Shown piece after piece: positions 1 through 6,098 of a DNA stretch of 8,618 nucleotides. Each line of letters begins with the position of its first letter. The stretch's first letter is position 1. Below the pieces are notes generated by a model, which was not told where the DNA came from, searched no databases, and worked only from the letters and a program-made list of their open reading frames with translations. Position numbers and translations under genes: made by a program. Origin of the DNA: Pseudomonadota bacterium (GTDB lineage Bacteria; Pseudomonadota; Gammaproteobacteria; Burkholderiales; Casimicrobiaceae); assembly GCA_029571495.1 (NCBI GenBank), contig JAKPSO010000979.1:1-8618 (forward strand), given 5' to 3'.

Positions 1-1
1 T

Positions 2-601
2 TTAGCGCCAGAAACCGCCGCGCATGCGGCGGGCACTTCCGCGTTGCTTCCGATGCTGACGCTGGGGATTCCTGGCTCTCCGACAGCGGCTGTGCTGCTC
101 GGCGGTCTGCTGGTCTGGGGCCTGCAGCCGGGCCCGCTGCTGTTCGTCGAACAAAAGGATTTTGTCTGGGGTCTAATCGCCAGTATGTACTTGGGCAACA
201 TCGTTGGCCTGATCGTCGTGCTCGCCACGGTGCCGTGGTTCGCCGCGATCTTGCGTATTCCGTTCTCGATCATCGCGCCGGTCATTTTGGTGATTTGCGC
301 GGTCGGTGCTTACACCGTGCACAGCTCGATGTTTGACGTCTGGCTGATGATGGGATTTGGCGTGATCGGCTACGTGTTCAAGAAACTGCAGTATCCGATG
401 GCGCCATTGGTGTTGGCGCTCGTGCTCGGTGACATGGCCGAAAACGCGTTCCGGCAATCACTGTTGTCCTCGGGCGGATCGCTCGGCGTGTTCTTCTCGA
501 ACCCACTCGTGGGCACAATCACGACGCTCGCGCTCATCATGTTGGTATGGCCCGCAGTGCAGGCGGCGTTGGGCAAGGCGCGCGGCGCCAAGGCGGAGTA
601 A
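2..601 (+). CDS. tctA: Tripartite tricarboxylate transporter permease, TctA family (3' part only)
   Basis: This is the C-terminal 199 residues of a large integral membrane subunit of a tripartite tricarboxylate transporter (TTT). These are secondary carriers that take up carboxylates with help from a periplasmic TctC-type binding protein. The reading frame is open from base 2, so the gene begins outside the window; full-length family members are about 500 residues. The signature is clear: an APE motif (residues 2-4), then LLPMLTLGIPGSPTAAVLLGG (about 15-35) and the GLQPGPLLF segment (40-48). Several hydrophobic helices follow, roughly at 56-80, 83-106, 111-127 and 168-188, ending in a short basic/alanine tail. 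It ends in TAA, 36 bases before an intrinsic terminator, so it is probably the last gene of its operon. The substrate cannot be read from sequence. Proximity to oxalate genes makes a small di- or tricarboxylate plausible, but this is inference. Family assignment is firm. Confidence 0.93.
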   Translation, partial: LAPETAAHAAGTSALLPMLTLGIPGSPTAAVLLGGLLVWGLQPGPLLFVEQKDFVWGLIASMYLGNIVGLIVVLATVPWFAAILRIPFSIIAPVILVICAVGAYTVHSSMFDVWLMMGFGVIGYVFKKLQYPMAPLVLALVLGDMAENAFRQSLLSSGGSLGVFFSNPLVGTITTLALIMLVWPAVQAALGKARGAKAE

Positions 602-637
602 GTTCGACTCGCCGTCGCAAGGCGGTCAACAATCAAG

Positions 638-672
638 CGGCGGGGCGCAGAAATGCATCCCGCCGTTTTTTT
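638..672 (+). terminator. Rho-independent terminator after the TctA gene
   Basis: The arms CGGCGGG (638-644) and CCCGCCG (659-665) are perfectly complementary. They enclose an inner GCA-GAAA-TGC mini-hairpin (647-656) separated from the outer stem by a 2x2 internal loop. The 3' arm runs straight into seven T residues (666-672). This is a standard intrinsic terminator for rightward transcription. It also lies just past the stop of the leftward 63-residue gene, but there is no good T-run on that strand, so it is not convincingly bidirectional. Confidence 0.85.
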
Positions 673-695
673 CGCTTGTCGCTTTGATCCGTAGC

Positions 696-887
696 CTAGG
701 CGCGGTGCGCTGCCTGCGAGACATACGCCGACTTTGGCAAGGGCCGTGCACCGAACAGCTCCGCTACGCTCTGTGCGATTTTGCAGTAGGCGTCGACGAA
801 GGAAGCCGCCGCCCGCATATTGGCTTCCGCGATGGCACGCGTTGATGCGTTCATTTGGATACGGTCGAACTGTTCTTGTGGAATCAT
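696..887 (-). CDS. Small uncharacterised protein (63 aa), divergent from the LysR gene
   Basis: I do not recognise this protein. The chosen start is the ATG at 887-885, because GGAG lies 9 bases upstream on the minus strand. An upstream in-frame ATG at 965 would add 26 residues of unlikely composition and reach into the putative LysR control region. The 63-residue product starts MIPQEQFDRIQM and is rich in alanine, with a long predicted amphipathic helix (about residues 14-46). It contains one cysteine (in DAYCKIAQ) and ends in a polar tail. There is no signal peptide or membrane segment. The helix (F-V-D-A-Y-x-K-I-A-Q-S-V-A-E-L-F spacing) is faintly phasin-like, but too short and too weak to name. 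Its divergence from a LysR-type regulator gene is the classic arrangement for a regulator and its target, so control by that LysR protein is plausible. It is probably real given the ribosome-binding site, but unproven. Confidence 0.55.
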   Translation of the reverse strand: MIPQEQFDRIQMNASTRAIAEANMRAAASFVDAYCKIAQSVAELFGARPLPKSAYVSQAAHRA

Positions 888-985
888 GATGCGTTTCTCC
901 GGGTTTTGCTGCGCCGCACATCTGCTACCGGGCGCTTTTTTGTGTGCGTGAATTTGATGTAGCACGCAAATGCATCGTATCGATA

Positions 986-1002
986 TTGCTGCGACGCAGC
1001 AA
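986..1002. promoter_or_regulatory. Perfect 17-bp dyad, candidate operator for the LysR gene
   Basis: TTGCTGCG-A-CGCAGCAA is a perfect inverted repeat with 8-base arms and a single central base. Its centre (994) lies about 30 bases upstream of the start site predicted from the TATACT hexamer at 1012-1017. Binding here would cover the -35 region of the LysR gene. That geometry fits repression, for example autoregulation. The binding protein is inferred, not shown. Confidence 0.5.
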
Positions 1003-1015
1003 ACGAAAAGATATA

Positions 1016-1048
1016 CTGCTAGGATTAGAAAAACTATTCCTAAAGCAG
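1016..1048 (+). promoter_or_regulatory. Leader hairpin covering part of the LysR ribosome-binding site
   Basis: In the LysR mRNA leader, CTGCT (1016-1020) pairs with AGCAG (1044-1048), AGGA (1021-1024) with TCCT (1038-1041), and TAG (1026-1028) with CTA (1034-1036). There is a 2-base bulge, one mismatch and an AAAAA loop. The 3' arm overlaps the first two bases of AGGA (1047-1050), the best Shine-Dalgarno candidate 13 bases before the ATG at 1064. It could dampen translation, or, as DNA, be another binding dyad. Confidence 0.35.
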
Positions 1049-1063
1049 GACTTAAGAAAAGCG

Positions 1064-2119
1064 ATGCAGCGCCTTCCGTCAGTCAACGCCTTGCGGGCCT
1101 TCGTCGCCGCAGCACGAAACAGCAGCTTTAAGAAGGCGGCCGAGGAGTTGCACGTGACGCCTGCCGCAATAAGCCATCAGGTCAAGGCGCTGGAGGCTGA
1201 AATGGGCGTGTCGCTTTTCTCGCGACGGGCCAATGGCCTCACGCTTACGCGCGATGGCCAACGCCTGCTACCTGGCCTTGAGCGCGGATTCGAGCAGTTG
1301 ACCGCTGCGGTCAACGCCGTGCGTCCGAAGGCATCGAGCAATCGCGTAGAGATCGCCGTTGCACCGTCATTCGCTGCGCGATGGCTGTTGCCGCGTTTGC
1401 CGAACTTCATCCAACAGCATCCGCAAGTTGATGTACACATTTCTGCCGCGGAAAGTTTGATCGAGCGGCGGGACGGTGACGGGACCTCGCTACGTTCAGT
1501 TTTCGGCGGACAACCGGGCCCGCGCCCCGAAATCGCGATCGCTTTTGGACGTGGCGAGTATCCTGGTTGTCGCGCGGAGCCCCTGTTTCGACCGCAATTG
1601 GCACTTTTTTGCGCGCCGGCGTTGCTATCAGGTACGCACCCGCTGAAGTCCTTAGCCGACTTGCGCTATCACACGCTGCTCATTGACGACACGCCCTACT
1701 TCAGCGGCACCACGAGCAGTTGGGATGTTTGGCTCGCTCACGCTAGCGCTGGTAACAGCGTGAAGTCAAAACGCGTGCTGCGGCTGAGCCAGGCGGTGTT
1801 AGCCCTTGACGCCGCTGCCGATGGTCTCGGCGTAGCGTTGAGCGTTGCCCCGCTCGCACTGGCCGATGTCAGCGCAGGACGGCTCACCGTCCCATTCGGT
1901 CCGGCGATCACCTGCGAATGGGGTTACGACTTGCTTACTTCCTCGGACACTGATATGTCCAGGGAAGCGTCGCTGTTTCGTGACTGGATGCTTGCAGAAG
2001 CCGGCAAGGACACCAGCGCGCTTGCGCAAGTCCTGTCGCAAGTAACCCCGCAGCCGTCTTCGCGTACGACAACCCGCCGACGCCCGCCTAAATCTTCCCG
2101 CGCTGCCGCAAGCGACTAA
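1064..2119 (+). CDS. LysR-type transcriptional regulator, GcvA-like
   Basis: This is a cytoplasmic DNA-binding regulator of 351 residues. The ATG at 1064 is chosen because MQRLPSVNALRAFVAAAR is exactly where the GcvA-like LysR family begins. The frame is open further upstream to an ATG at 944, but that 40-residue extension has no family counterpart and runs through operator-like dyads. The winged helix-turn-helix occupies about residues 7-65, with the core AAEELHVTPAAISHQVKALE (25-44). A linker helix (about 66-90) and a two-lobed periplasmic-binding-type effector domain (about 92-310) follow. An insert around residues 134-156, rich in Arg/Gly/Asp/Pro, sits where GcvA relatives have a short loop, and there is a Ser/Arg/Pro-rich tail, making it longer than the usual roughly 300. 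Its last 32 bases overlap the convergent Crp/Fnr gene. The effector is unknown. It may control the divergent small gene or the oxalate genes; neither is shown. Confidence 0.92.
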   Translation: MQRLPSVNALRAFVAAARNSSFKKAAEELHVTPAAISHQVKALEAEMGVSLFSRRANGLTLTRDGQRLLPGLERGFEQLTAAVNAVRPKASSNRVEIAVAPSFAARWLLPRLPNFIQQHPQVDVHISAAESLIERRDGDGTSLRSVFGGQPGPRPEIAIAFGRGEYPGCRAEPLFRPQLALFCAPALLSGTHPLKSLADLRYHTLLIDDTPYFSGTTSSWDVWLAHASAGNSVKSKRVLRLSQAVLALDAAADGLGVALSVAPLALADVSAGRLTVPFGPAITCEWGYDLLTSSDTDMSREASLFRDWMLAEAGKDTSALAQVLSQVTPQPSSRTTTRRRPPKSSRAAASD

Positions 2120-2696
2120 GCGTTTCCGCAGACAAATTTAGGTGCGCCGCCAGCTGCTTCTGCGGAATGCGATCTACAAGATCGGGGCGTTTACGCAAGA
2201 ACCGATGTACACGTCCTGGCGCGTCTAGCAAATGCAATGTGATGGTGTGGCCCATGACTTCGGTCATCAGTCGCATCACCGCGCTTTCGAACAAATCCTT
2301 TGTCGCCCGGTGCCGCTCCAAAAAATCCACCCATTGCGGTAACGGTAATCGGGCCACGCGAGCTTTGGTGACGCAAACGATGCTGTACGGTGTAGGCGTG
2401 CCCATGCGCCACGCGGCGTAGCTCGTCTCCATGTCGCCTTCGGCGGCGAAACGCAAGATCATCTCTTTGCCTTCGGGGTTGGATACGGTGCGCTTTAAGA
2501 TGCCGTCGAGGATGAAATACTGCTCCATGTCCCGCACACCCTGACTCAGCAGGTAATCAGACTTTGCCCCGTCCACAATGTTGAGCGCCTTTTCGAGCTC
2601 CGCGCGGTCTTCTTCCGACATGCCTTTGAGCACTTCGTTTTGTCGAAGTTGAGCGCGAATGATCGCTTGCTCAGGGTGCTGCAGCATCGGAATCAC
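2088..2696 (-). CDS. Crp/Fnr-family transcriptional regulator
   Basis: This is a 202-residue cytoplasmic regulator, counted from a GTG at 2696; an ATG three codons later (2687) is equally possible, and neither has a clear Shine-Dalgarno. It has a cyclic-nucleotide-binding-type beta barrel (about 22-125), a dimerisation helix (about 126-157), and a C-terminal helix-turn-helix, PQKQLAAHLNLSAETLSRL (178-196). It lacks the arginine/serine phosphate-binding motif of CRP (the equivalent stretch reads TPTPYSIVCV), so cAMP binding is unlikely. It has a single cysteine (C108) and none of FNR's N-terminal cluster ligands, so it is not a 4Fe-4S sensor of the FNR kind. The recognition helix carries E-T-L-S-R (191-195), matching the E-x-x-S-R pattern by which FNR reads TTGAT half-sites. 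The gene diverges from oxc and the region between them contains a TTGAC-N4-GTCAA palindrome, so it is a strong candidate oxc regulator. The signal is unknown. Confidence 0.92.
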   Translation of the reverse strand: MIPMLQHPEQAIIRAQLRQNEVLKGMSEEDRAELEKALNIVDGAKSDYLLSQGVRDMEQYFILDGILKRTVSNPEGKEMILRFAAEGDMETSYAAWRMGTPTPYSIVCVTKARVARLPLPQWVDFLERHRATKDLFESAVMRLMTEVMGHTITLHLLDAPGRVHRFLRKRPDLVDRIPQKQLAAHLNLSAETLSRLRQRGKI

Positions 2697-2826
2697 GATT
2701 CACACTCGCACACGGGTGATGCCGCGAATCTGACGGTCAAAGTCCTTTCGGACAGCAATGGATTTATCAGGGTCATGCCAGCTCAGCGAAGGGGACGAGA
2801 TATCCAGAAAACGATATTTTGAGAAA

Positions 2827-2842
2827 GTTGACCGGGGTCAAC
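2827..2842. promoter_or_regulatory. FNR-type binding site upstream of oxc
   Basis: GTTGACCGGGGTCAAC is a perfect inverted repeat with 7-base arms around GG. It contains TTGAC-N4-GTCAA, the half-site spacing used by FNR/FixK/DNR-type members of the Crp/Fnr superfamily. Its centre (2834.5) lies 41.5 to 42.5 bases upstream of a start site predicted 6-7 bases past the GATAAT hexamer, the class II activator position. The adjacent Crp/Fnr regulator carries a matching recognition helix. Confidence 0.72.
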
Positions 2843-2864
2843 GGGCGAGCTTTCGAGGGCGAAT

Positions 2865-2870
2865 GATAAT
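2865..2870 (+). promoter_or_regulatory. Putative -10 element of the oxc promoter
   Basis: GATAAT differs from TATAAT at one position. There is no -35 match at the expected distance (2842-2847 reads CGGGCG), as is common for activator-dependent promoters. Transcription would start near 2876, leaving a leader of about 100 bases. Predicted by eye only. Confidence 0.5.
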
Positions 2871-2882
2871 CCTCCGAGCCTC

Positions 2883-2894
2883 GCGCAATTGCGC
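2883..2894. promoter_or_regulatory. Perfect 12-bp palindrome just downstream of the predicted oxc start site
   Basis: GCGCAATTGCGC reads the same on both strands and lies at about +7 to +18 relative to the predicted start site. A protein bound here would block transcription, so it is a candidate repressor operator. In RNA it would have no loop, so a DNA role is more likely. A 12-base palindrome can arise by chance, so confidence is limited. Confidence 0.3.
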
Positions 2895-2978
2895 AATCCA
2901 ACACAAAGCTGTCGACACGCGCGACGGTCTGGCCGACAAAGTACCGCAGCCCGACAACCCGAAGGAGAGAAACAGACC

Positions 2979-4706
2979 ATGACAACGGAAGCAACATCCG
3001 CAGAAATGACCGACGGGTTTCACCTGGTCATTGACGCTCTCAAATTAAATGGCATTGACACGATTTTTGGTTTGCCAGGCATTCCGATTACGGATCTCAC
3101 TCGGATGGCGCAAGGCGAGGGCATGCGCGTCATTTCGTTTCGTCATGAACAGCATGCCGGCAATGCCGCTGCGGCTGCTGGCTTCTTGACTCAGAAGCCC
3201 GGTATTTGCCTCACGGTTTCTGCGCCAGGTTTTTTGAATGGTCTGACTGCGCTGTCGAACGCGACGGTGAACTGCTTTCCGATGATTTTGATCAGCGGCT
3301 CGAGCGAGCGCGAAATTGTCGATTTGCAGCAGGGCGACTACGAAGAGATGGACCAATTGGCTATCGCCAAACCGTTGTGCAAAGCGGCCTTCCGCGTGCT
3401 CAACGCCGAAGACATTGGTGTCGGTGTTGCGCGGGCGATTCGCGCTGCGTTGTCGGGCCGTCCGGGCGGTGTTTATCTCGACTTGCCGGCGAAGCTTTTC
3501 GCGCAGACTATGGATGCTGCGGCAGGTAAAGCGTCGTTGATTAAAGTCGTTGACGCGGCGCCACGGCAAATTCCTGCGCCAGACGCTGTAAAGCGCGCCC
3601 TCGATTTGTTGAAGGGCGCTAAGAAGCCACTGATCCTCCTCGGCAAGGGTGCAGCGTATGCGCAGGCCGACGCCGATATCCGCGCATTGATTGAGAAGAC
3701 CGGCATCCCGTACTTGCCAATGTCGATGGCCAAGGGCATCCTACCGGACACGCATGAGCAATCAGCGTCCGCCGCTCGTTCGTTTGTGTTGCCTGAAGCC
3801 GATGTTGTCGTGCTCATCGGCGCGCGTCTGAACTGGTTGCTCTCGCACGGCAAAGGCAAGACGTGGGGCGGCAAAGATCACAAAGCGTGGGGCGGCCAGA
3901 AATACATCCAAATCGACATTTCGCCGCAAGAGGCAGATAGCAACGTAGCCACCGACGCACCGCTGGTCGGCGACATCGGCTCCTGTGTTTCCGCCCTCCT
4001 CGCCGGCATCGGTTCCGATTGGGCGAAACCGCCGGTTGAATGGACCGGAGCCGTCGCGGAGCGCAAAAACAAAAACGTAGCGAAAATGGCCGAGACGCTC
4101 GCCAAAGATCCGAGCCCGATGAACTTCCAGAGCGCGCTGGCCGTCGTGCGCGACATCATTAAGGACAACCCAGAAGCGATCCTCGTGAACGAAGGTGCGA
4201 ACGCGCTCGACTTCACGCGCTCAATTGTGGACATGTACCTGCCGCGTAAACGCCTGGACGTAGGCACGTGGGGCATCATGGGCATCGGCATGGGCTTCTC
4301 CGTCGCCGCAGCGGTCGTCACCGGCAAGCAAGTATTCGCCGTCGAAGGCGATAGCGCATTCGGCTTCAGCGGCATGGAAGTGGAGACGATTTGTCGCTAC
4401 AACCTGCCGGTATGCGTGGTCGTAATGAACAATAACGGCGTCTATCGCGGCACCGACGTAAACCAATCCGGCGGCAAAGACGTCGCACCAACGGTTTTCG
4501 TTAAGGGCGCGCGTTATGACATGATGATGCAGGCCTTCGGTGGCGTAGGTGTGCAGGCCGCAACGCCCGCAGAACTGCGCGCGGCAATGGTCGAAGCCGT
4601 CAAATCGGGCAAGCCAACGCTCATCAATGCGATCATTGATGAAACGGCAGGCACCGAGAGCGGCCGCATCACCAGTCTTAACCCATCCGCCGCCAAGAAA
4701 AAATAA
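2979..4706 (+). CDS. oxc: Oxalyl-CoA decarboxylase
   Basis: This is a cytoplasmic thiamine-diphosphate enzyme that converts oxalyl-CoA to formyl-CoA and CO2, the committed step of oxalate breakdown. The start is the ATG at 2979, 11 bases after AAGGAG. The 575-residue product is close to the Oxalobacter enzyme (568) and E. coli YfdU (564). Three domains follow in the usual order: the pyrimidine-binding domain (about 12-175) with the activating glutamate E57 in FRHEQHAG and the active-site pair Y121-E122 in GDYEEMDQ (Y120-E121 in Oxalobacter); the central domain (about 200-345) that holds ADP in the characterised enzyme; and the diphosphate-binding domain (about 380-555) with the Mg/ThDP motif from G457-D458-S459 to N485-N486-G487. 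Y489 follows directly, in the place of a known catalytic tyrosine. The flexible tail ESGRITSLNP (560-569) resembles the segment that closes over substrate. It leads an operon with frc, 25 bases downstream. Very secure. Confidence 0.97.
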   Translation: MTTEATSAEMTDGFHLVIDALKLNGIDTIFGLPGIPITDLTRMAQGEGMRVISFRHEQHAGNAAAAAGFLTQKPGICLTVSAPGFLNGLTALSNATVNCFPMILISGSSEREIVDLQQGDYEEMDQLAIAKPLCKAAFRVLNAEDIGVGVARAIRAALSGRPGGVYLDLPAKLFAQTMDAAAGKASLIKVVDAAPRQIPAPDAVKRALDLLKGAKKPLILLGKGAAYAQADADIRALIEKTGIPYLPMSMAKGILPDTHEQSASAARSFVLPEADVVVLIGARLNWLLSHGKGKTWGGKDHKAWGGQKYIQIDISPQEADSNVATDAPLVGDIGSCVSALLAGIGSDWAKPPVEWTGAVAERKNKNVAKMAETLAKDPSPMNFQSALAVVRDIIKDNPEAILVNEGANALDFTRSIVDMYLPRKRLDVGTWGIMGIGMGFSVAAAVVTGKQVFAVEGDSAFGFSGMEVETICRYNLPVCVVVMNNNGVYRGTDVNQSGGKDVAPTVFVKGARYDMMMQAFGGVGVQAATPAELRAAMVEAVKSGKPTLINAIIDETAGTESGRITSLNPSAAKKK

Positions 4707-4731
4707 TTTCCCGTCAATTAGGAGACATCAC

Positions 4732-6003
4732 ATGAGCAACAAACCTCTCGAAGGTATCAAGATCATCGACTTCACGCACGTACAAGCGGGCCCTGCATGC
4801 ACACAAATGCTTGCTTGGTTTGGTGCGGATGTGATCAAAGTTGAACGTCCAGGCTCTGGCGACGTAACGCGTTCGCAACTGCGTGACGTGCCCGGCGCCG
4901 ACGCGCTGTACTTCACGATGCTCAACAGCAACAAGCGCTCGCTCACGCTCGACACGAAAAAGCCAGAAGGCAAAGCCGTCCTTGAGAAGATGATCAAGGA
5001 GTCCGACGTGATGGTCGAAAACTTTGGCCCCGGCGCGCTGGATCGCATGGGCTTCACGTGGGAATATATCCAAAGCCTCAACCCCGCCATGATTCTGGCG
5101 TCAGTTAAAGGCTTCAGTGATGGCCATCACTACGAAGACCTGAAAGTCTACGAAAACGTCGCCCAGTGTGCGGGCGGTGCTGCATCCACAACCGGCTACT
5201 GGAAAGGCGAAAACTCAGGCCCCACAATCTCGTCGGCCGCTCTGGGCGACAGCAATACCGGTATGCACTTGGCAATCGGCATTTTGACGGCCTACATTGG
5301 TCGTCAAAAAACCGGCAAAGGCCAAAAGGTTGCCGTCTCCATGCAAGACTCTGTGTTGAACCTTTGCCGCGTGAAGATGCGCGATCAGCTGCGTTTGGAC
5401 AAAGTGGGTTACTTGGAAGAGTATCCACAGTACCCGCATGAAATGGACGCGTTCAAAGACGGCGTCGTGCCACGCGGCGCCAACGCAGGTGGTGGCGGCC
5501 AACCCGGTTGGATCCTGAAGTGCAAAGGCTGGCAGACAGATCCCAACGCCTACATCTACTTCACGATTCAAGGTCATGCATGGGGCCCCATCTGTGACGC
5601 GCTCGGCAAGCCAGAGTGGAAGGACGACCCAGCCTACAACACGCCGCAAGGCCGTCAGCCACACATCATGGAGATCTTTGGCTTCATTGAGGCTTTCATC
5701 GCCGACAAGACCAAGTACGAGGCGGTCGACATCTTCCGCAAATTCGACATCCCATGCGCGCCAGTGCTTTCGATGAAAGAACTGCTGCACGACAAATCGC
5801 TGCGTGCAAGTGGCTCTATCGTGGAAGTGCCACACAAAGTGCGCGGCAGCTACTGGACCGTCGGCAGCCCAATCAAGTTCTCCGACACCAAGCCCGAAGT
5901 CACCGCGTCACCACTGTTGGGTGAGCACACCGATGAGGTATTGGCGGAACTGGGCTACAGCAAGGACGACATCGCCGCGATCCACGCTGCCAAGGCCGTA
6001 TAA
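4732..6003 (+). CDS. frc: Formyl-CoA:oxalate CoA-transferase (first copy)
   Basis: This is a class III CoA-transferase, an interlocked homodimer in the cytoplasm, that transfers CoA from formyl-CoA to oxalate, releasing formate and supplying oxalyl-CoA to the decarboxylase encoded just upstream. The ATG at 4732 follows AGGAG by 7 bases; longer in-frame extensions run back into oxc and are not real. The product is 423 residues (Oxalobacter Frc 428, E. coli YfdW 416). Visible features are FTHVQAGPACTQ (14-25) with Q18 in the active-site glutamine position, the catalytic aspartate D173 in ALGDSNTGMH (D169 in Oxalobacter), and the intact glycine loop GGGGQPGW (253-260). It ends with the family's PLLGEHTDEVL motif. 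Q49 lies where Oxalobacter Frc has W48 and YfdW a glutamine, so the pocket is YfdW-like. It is co-transcribed with oxc and ends 29 bases before a strong terminator. Very secure. Confidence 0.96.
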   Translation: MSNKPLEGIKIIDFTHVQAGPACTQMLAWFGADVIKVERPGSGDVTRSQLRDVPGADALYFTMLNSNKRSLTLDTKKPEGKAVLEKMIKESDVMVENFGPGALDRMGFTWEYIQSLNPAMILASVKGFSDGHHYEDLKVYENVAQCAGGAASTTGYWKGENSGPTISSAALGDSNTGMHLAIGILTAYIGRQKTGKGQKVAVSMQDSVLNLCRVKMRDQLRLDKVGYLEEYPQYPHEMDAFKDGVVPRGANAGGGGQPGWILKCKGWQTDPNAYIYFTIQGHAWGPICDALGKPEWKDDPAYNTPQGRQPHIMEIFGFIEAFIADKTKYEAVDIFRKFDIPCAPVLSMKELLHDKSLRASGSIVEVPHKVRGSYWTVGSPIKFSDTKPEVTASPLLGEHTDEVLAELGYSKDDIAAIHAAKAV

Positions 6004-6032
6004 CCGCTTCGGTTAGATCGCTTTGTTAGGTG

Positions 6033-6063
6033 AACAACGGCACCTCCGGGTGCCGTTGTTTTT
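6033..6063 (+). terminator. Rho-independent terminator of the oxc-frc operon
   Basis: AACAACGGCACC (6033-6044) and GGTGCCGTTGTT (6049-6060) form a perfect 12-bp stem around a TCCG tetraloop. The T's at the end of the 3' arm continue into three more T's (6061-6063), giving a run of five. A small TAACCG-CTT-CGGTTA hairpin (6001-6015) directly overlaps the frc stop codon upstream. This separates oxc-frc from the PAS/frc2/dehydrogenase cluster, though partial read-through is possible. Confidence 0.93.
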
Positions 6064-6098
6064 CGCGCTATTGAACACTTTTTTGAAAGATATCTGTC

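Larger units (their letters stand above)
888..1063. promoter_or_regulatory. Divergent control region between the small gene and the LysR gene
   Basis: This 176-base region lies between two divergent starts and is visibly richer in A/T near 960-1050 than the flanking genes. It holds a TGCGTG...CACGCA inverted repeat (945-950 and 963-968, 12-base spacer), a perfect 17-base dyad (986-1002), a TATACT -10-like hexamer (1012-1017) and a leader hairpin (1016-1048). LysR-type proteins typically bind such shared regions, repress their own gene and control the divergent one. Which dyad is the LysR site is not determined by sequence alone. Confidence 0.55.
2697..2978. promoter_or_regulatory. Divergent control region between the Crp/Fnr gene and oxc
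   Basis: These 282 bases carry no convincing gene; the short open frames crossing them lack ribosome-binding sites and family resemblance. The oxc-proximal half holds an FNR-type palindrome (2827-2842), a GATAAT hexamer (2865-2870), a GCGCAATTGCGC palindrome (2883-2894) and the oxc ribosome-binding site (AAGGAG, 2962-2967). The half nearer the Crp/Fnr gene shows only a short GTCC-TTTC-GGAC dyad (2742-2753) and no promoter I would defend for the leftward gene. Confidence 0.7.

Noticed and set aside
429..845. 138-codon plus-strand frame across the end of the TctA gene and the small-gene region
   Set aside because: Its composition is arginine/serine/cysteine-rich with no family resemblance, it crosses the intrinsic terminator, and it conflicts with two better-supported genes.
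944..1063. Upstream start for the LysR protein adding 40 residues
   Set aside because: The extra residues have no counterpart in LysR proteins, and the stretch contains the dyads and -10-like sequence expected of a control region.
2088..2696. True FNR (4Fe-4S) or CRP (cAMP) orthologue
   Set aside because: There is only one cysteine, no N-terminal cysteine cluster, and the arginine/serine pair that holds cAMP phosphate is missing.
4549..4731. Long N-terminal extension of the first Frc overlapping oxc
   Set aside because: Family alignment begins at the ATG at 4732, which has a strong AGGAG ribosome-binding site; the extension is out-of-frame oxc sequence.
5215..5835. 206-codon open frame on the minus strand inside the first frc
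   Set aside because: It lies wholly opposite a well-supported CoA-transferase gene, has no recognisable domain or ribosome-binding site, and is the kind of antisense frame expected from high-GC codon use.
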